From Oceanospirillaceae bacterium (GTDB lineage Bacteria; Pseudomonadota; Gammaproteobacteria; Pseudomonadales; Balneatricaceae), in contig NYZU01000045.1 of NCBI GenBank assembly GCA_002686055.1, positions 1 through 44,775 on the forward strand: DNA of 44,775 nt, given 5' to 3'. The notes below the pieces were generated by a model. It saw only the letters and a program-made list of their open reading frames with translations, was not told where the DNA came from and made no database searches. The position numbers and the translations under genes are program-made. The stretch's first letter is position 1; every line of letters starts with the position of its first letter. Below, piece after piece: positions 44,652 to 44,775 of this stretch.

Positions 44652-44775
44652 TATGAATACACATAACCTATTGTTTTATATATACTGTAGTGTAATAATA
44701 AAGCCTGAGCGGTATCACTTTTAGTATCACCATGATGCAGTGAGAAGCTACCGTGCAATTCCAATTCAATACTAA

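Noticed and set aside
44570-44764. A 64-residue minus-strand frame ending GGIRTPDQQDRNLLLYPAELRA
   Set aside because: It is the antisense translation of the tRNA-Arg gene, a well-known spurious annotation pattern in databases.

Overview
The window looks like chromosomal DNA of a free-living, probably marine, gammaproteobacterium of moderate G+C content. Three things point that way. The yrfG-hslR-hslO-pckA-tex neighbourhood matches the enterobacterial order. The nrdR-ribD-ribBX-ribH-nusB-thiL-pgpA order is typical of Gammaproteobacteria. At the left edge there is a two-component pair resembling the proteobacterial dedicated sortase (PDS) type. A Cellvibrionales/Spongiibacteraceae-like origin is only a guess. 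I see no prophage, insertion sequence or CRISPR array. No stretch longer than 300 bases lacks a gene.

Layout. 1-1.7 kb: a truncated sensor kinase and its response regulator (minus strand). 1.8-6.4 kb: an AEC transporter, malate dehydrogenase, an FAH-family enzyme, radC and the ribosomal genes rpmB-rpmG. 6.4-8.6 kb: an IclR regulator divergent from a glyoxylate aminotransferase (BhcA-like), with three related palindromic sites between them. 8.6-13.6 kb (minus): a frameshifted GNAT acetyltransferase behind radA and hemB, then the ABC-F factor yheS. 13.8-16.5 kb: an FKBP isomerase, a strong candidate CsrB/RsmY-like small RNA, a stand-alone PuuD-type membrane domain and trxB. 16.6-25.4 kb (plus): yrfG, hslR, hslO, pckA, a MOSC protein, tex and gshA. 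25.4-32.5 kb: a DMT exporter, then nrdR-ribD-ribBX-ribH-nusB-thiL-pgpA, then dsbB. 32.6-33.2 kb: glnK behind a recognisable sigma-54 promoter and two NtrC-type sites. 33.2-39.6 kb (minus): a complete carbohydrate ABC transporter (binding protein, two permeases, ATPase) with its own two-component system, arranged like Pseudomonas gltR-gtsS-gtsABCD. 39.7-44.7 kb: comM, rep, a MazG-like gene, a cytochrome c5 and tRNA-Arg(CCG).

How the parts fit together. Most genes are housekeeping: translation, cofactor synthesis, redox balance, DNA repair. The regulatory content is the richer part. The RNA candidate at 14661-14791 has five GGA motifs, three of them in hairpin loops, and a strong terminator; this implies a Csr/Rsm system whose protein gene lies elsewhere. 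The IclR/aminotransferase pair suggests glyoxylate-responsive control, but the other beta-hydroxyaspartate-cycle genes are not here. glnK is wired for nitrogen control. The sugar transporter has a direct-repeat site next to its promoter region and an internal terminator that should favour the binding protein. The riboflavin genes lack a riboflavin synthase gene, and the second domain of RibBX has lost the GTP-cyclohydrolase zinc cysteines. Everything here was read by eye from sequence and motif memory; no database search was run.
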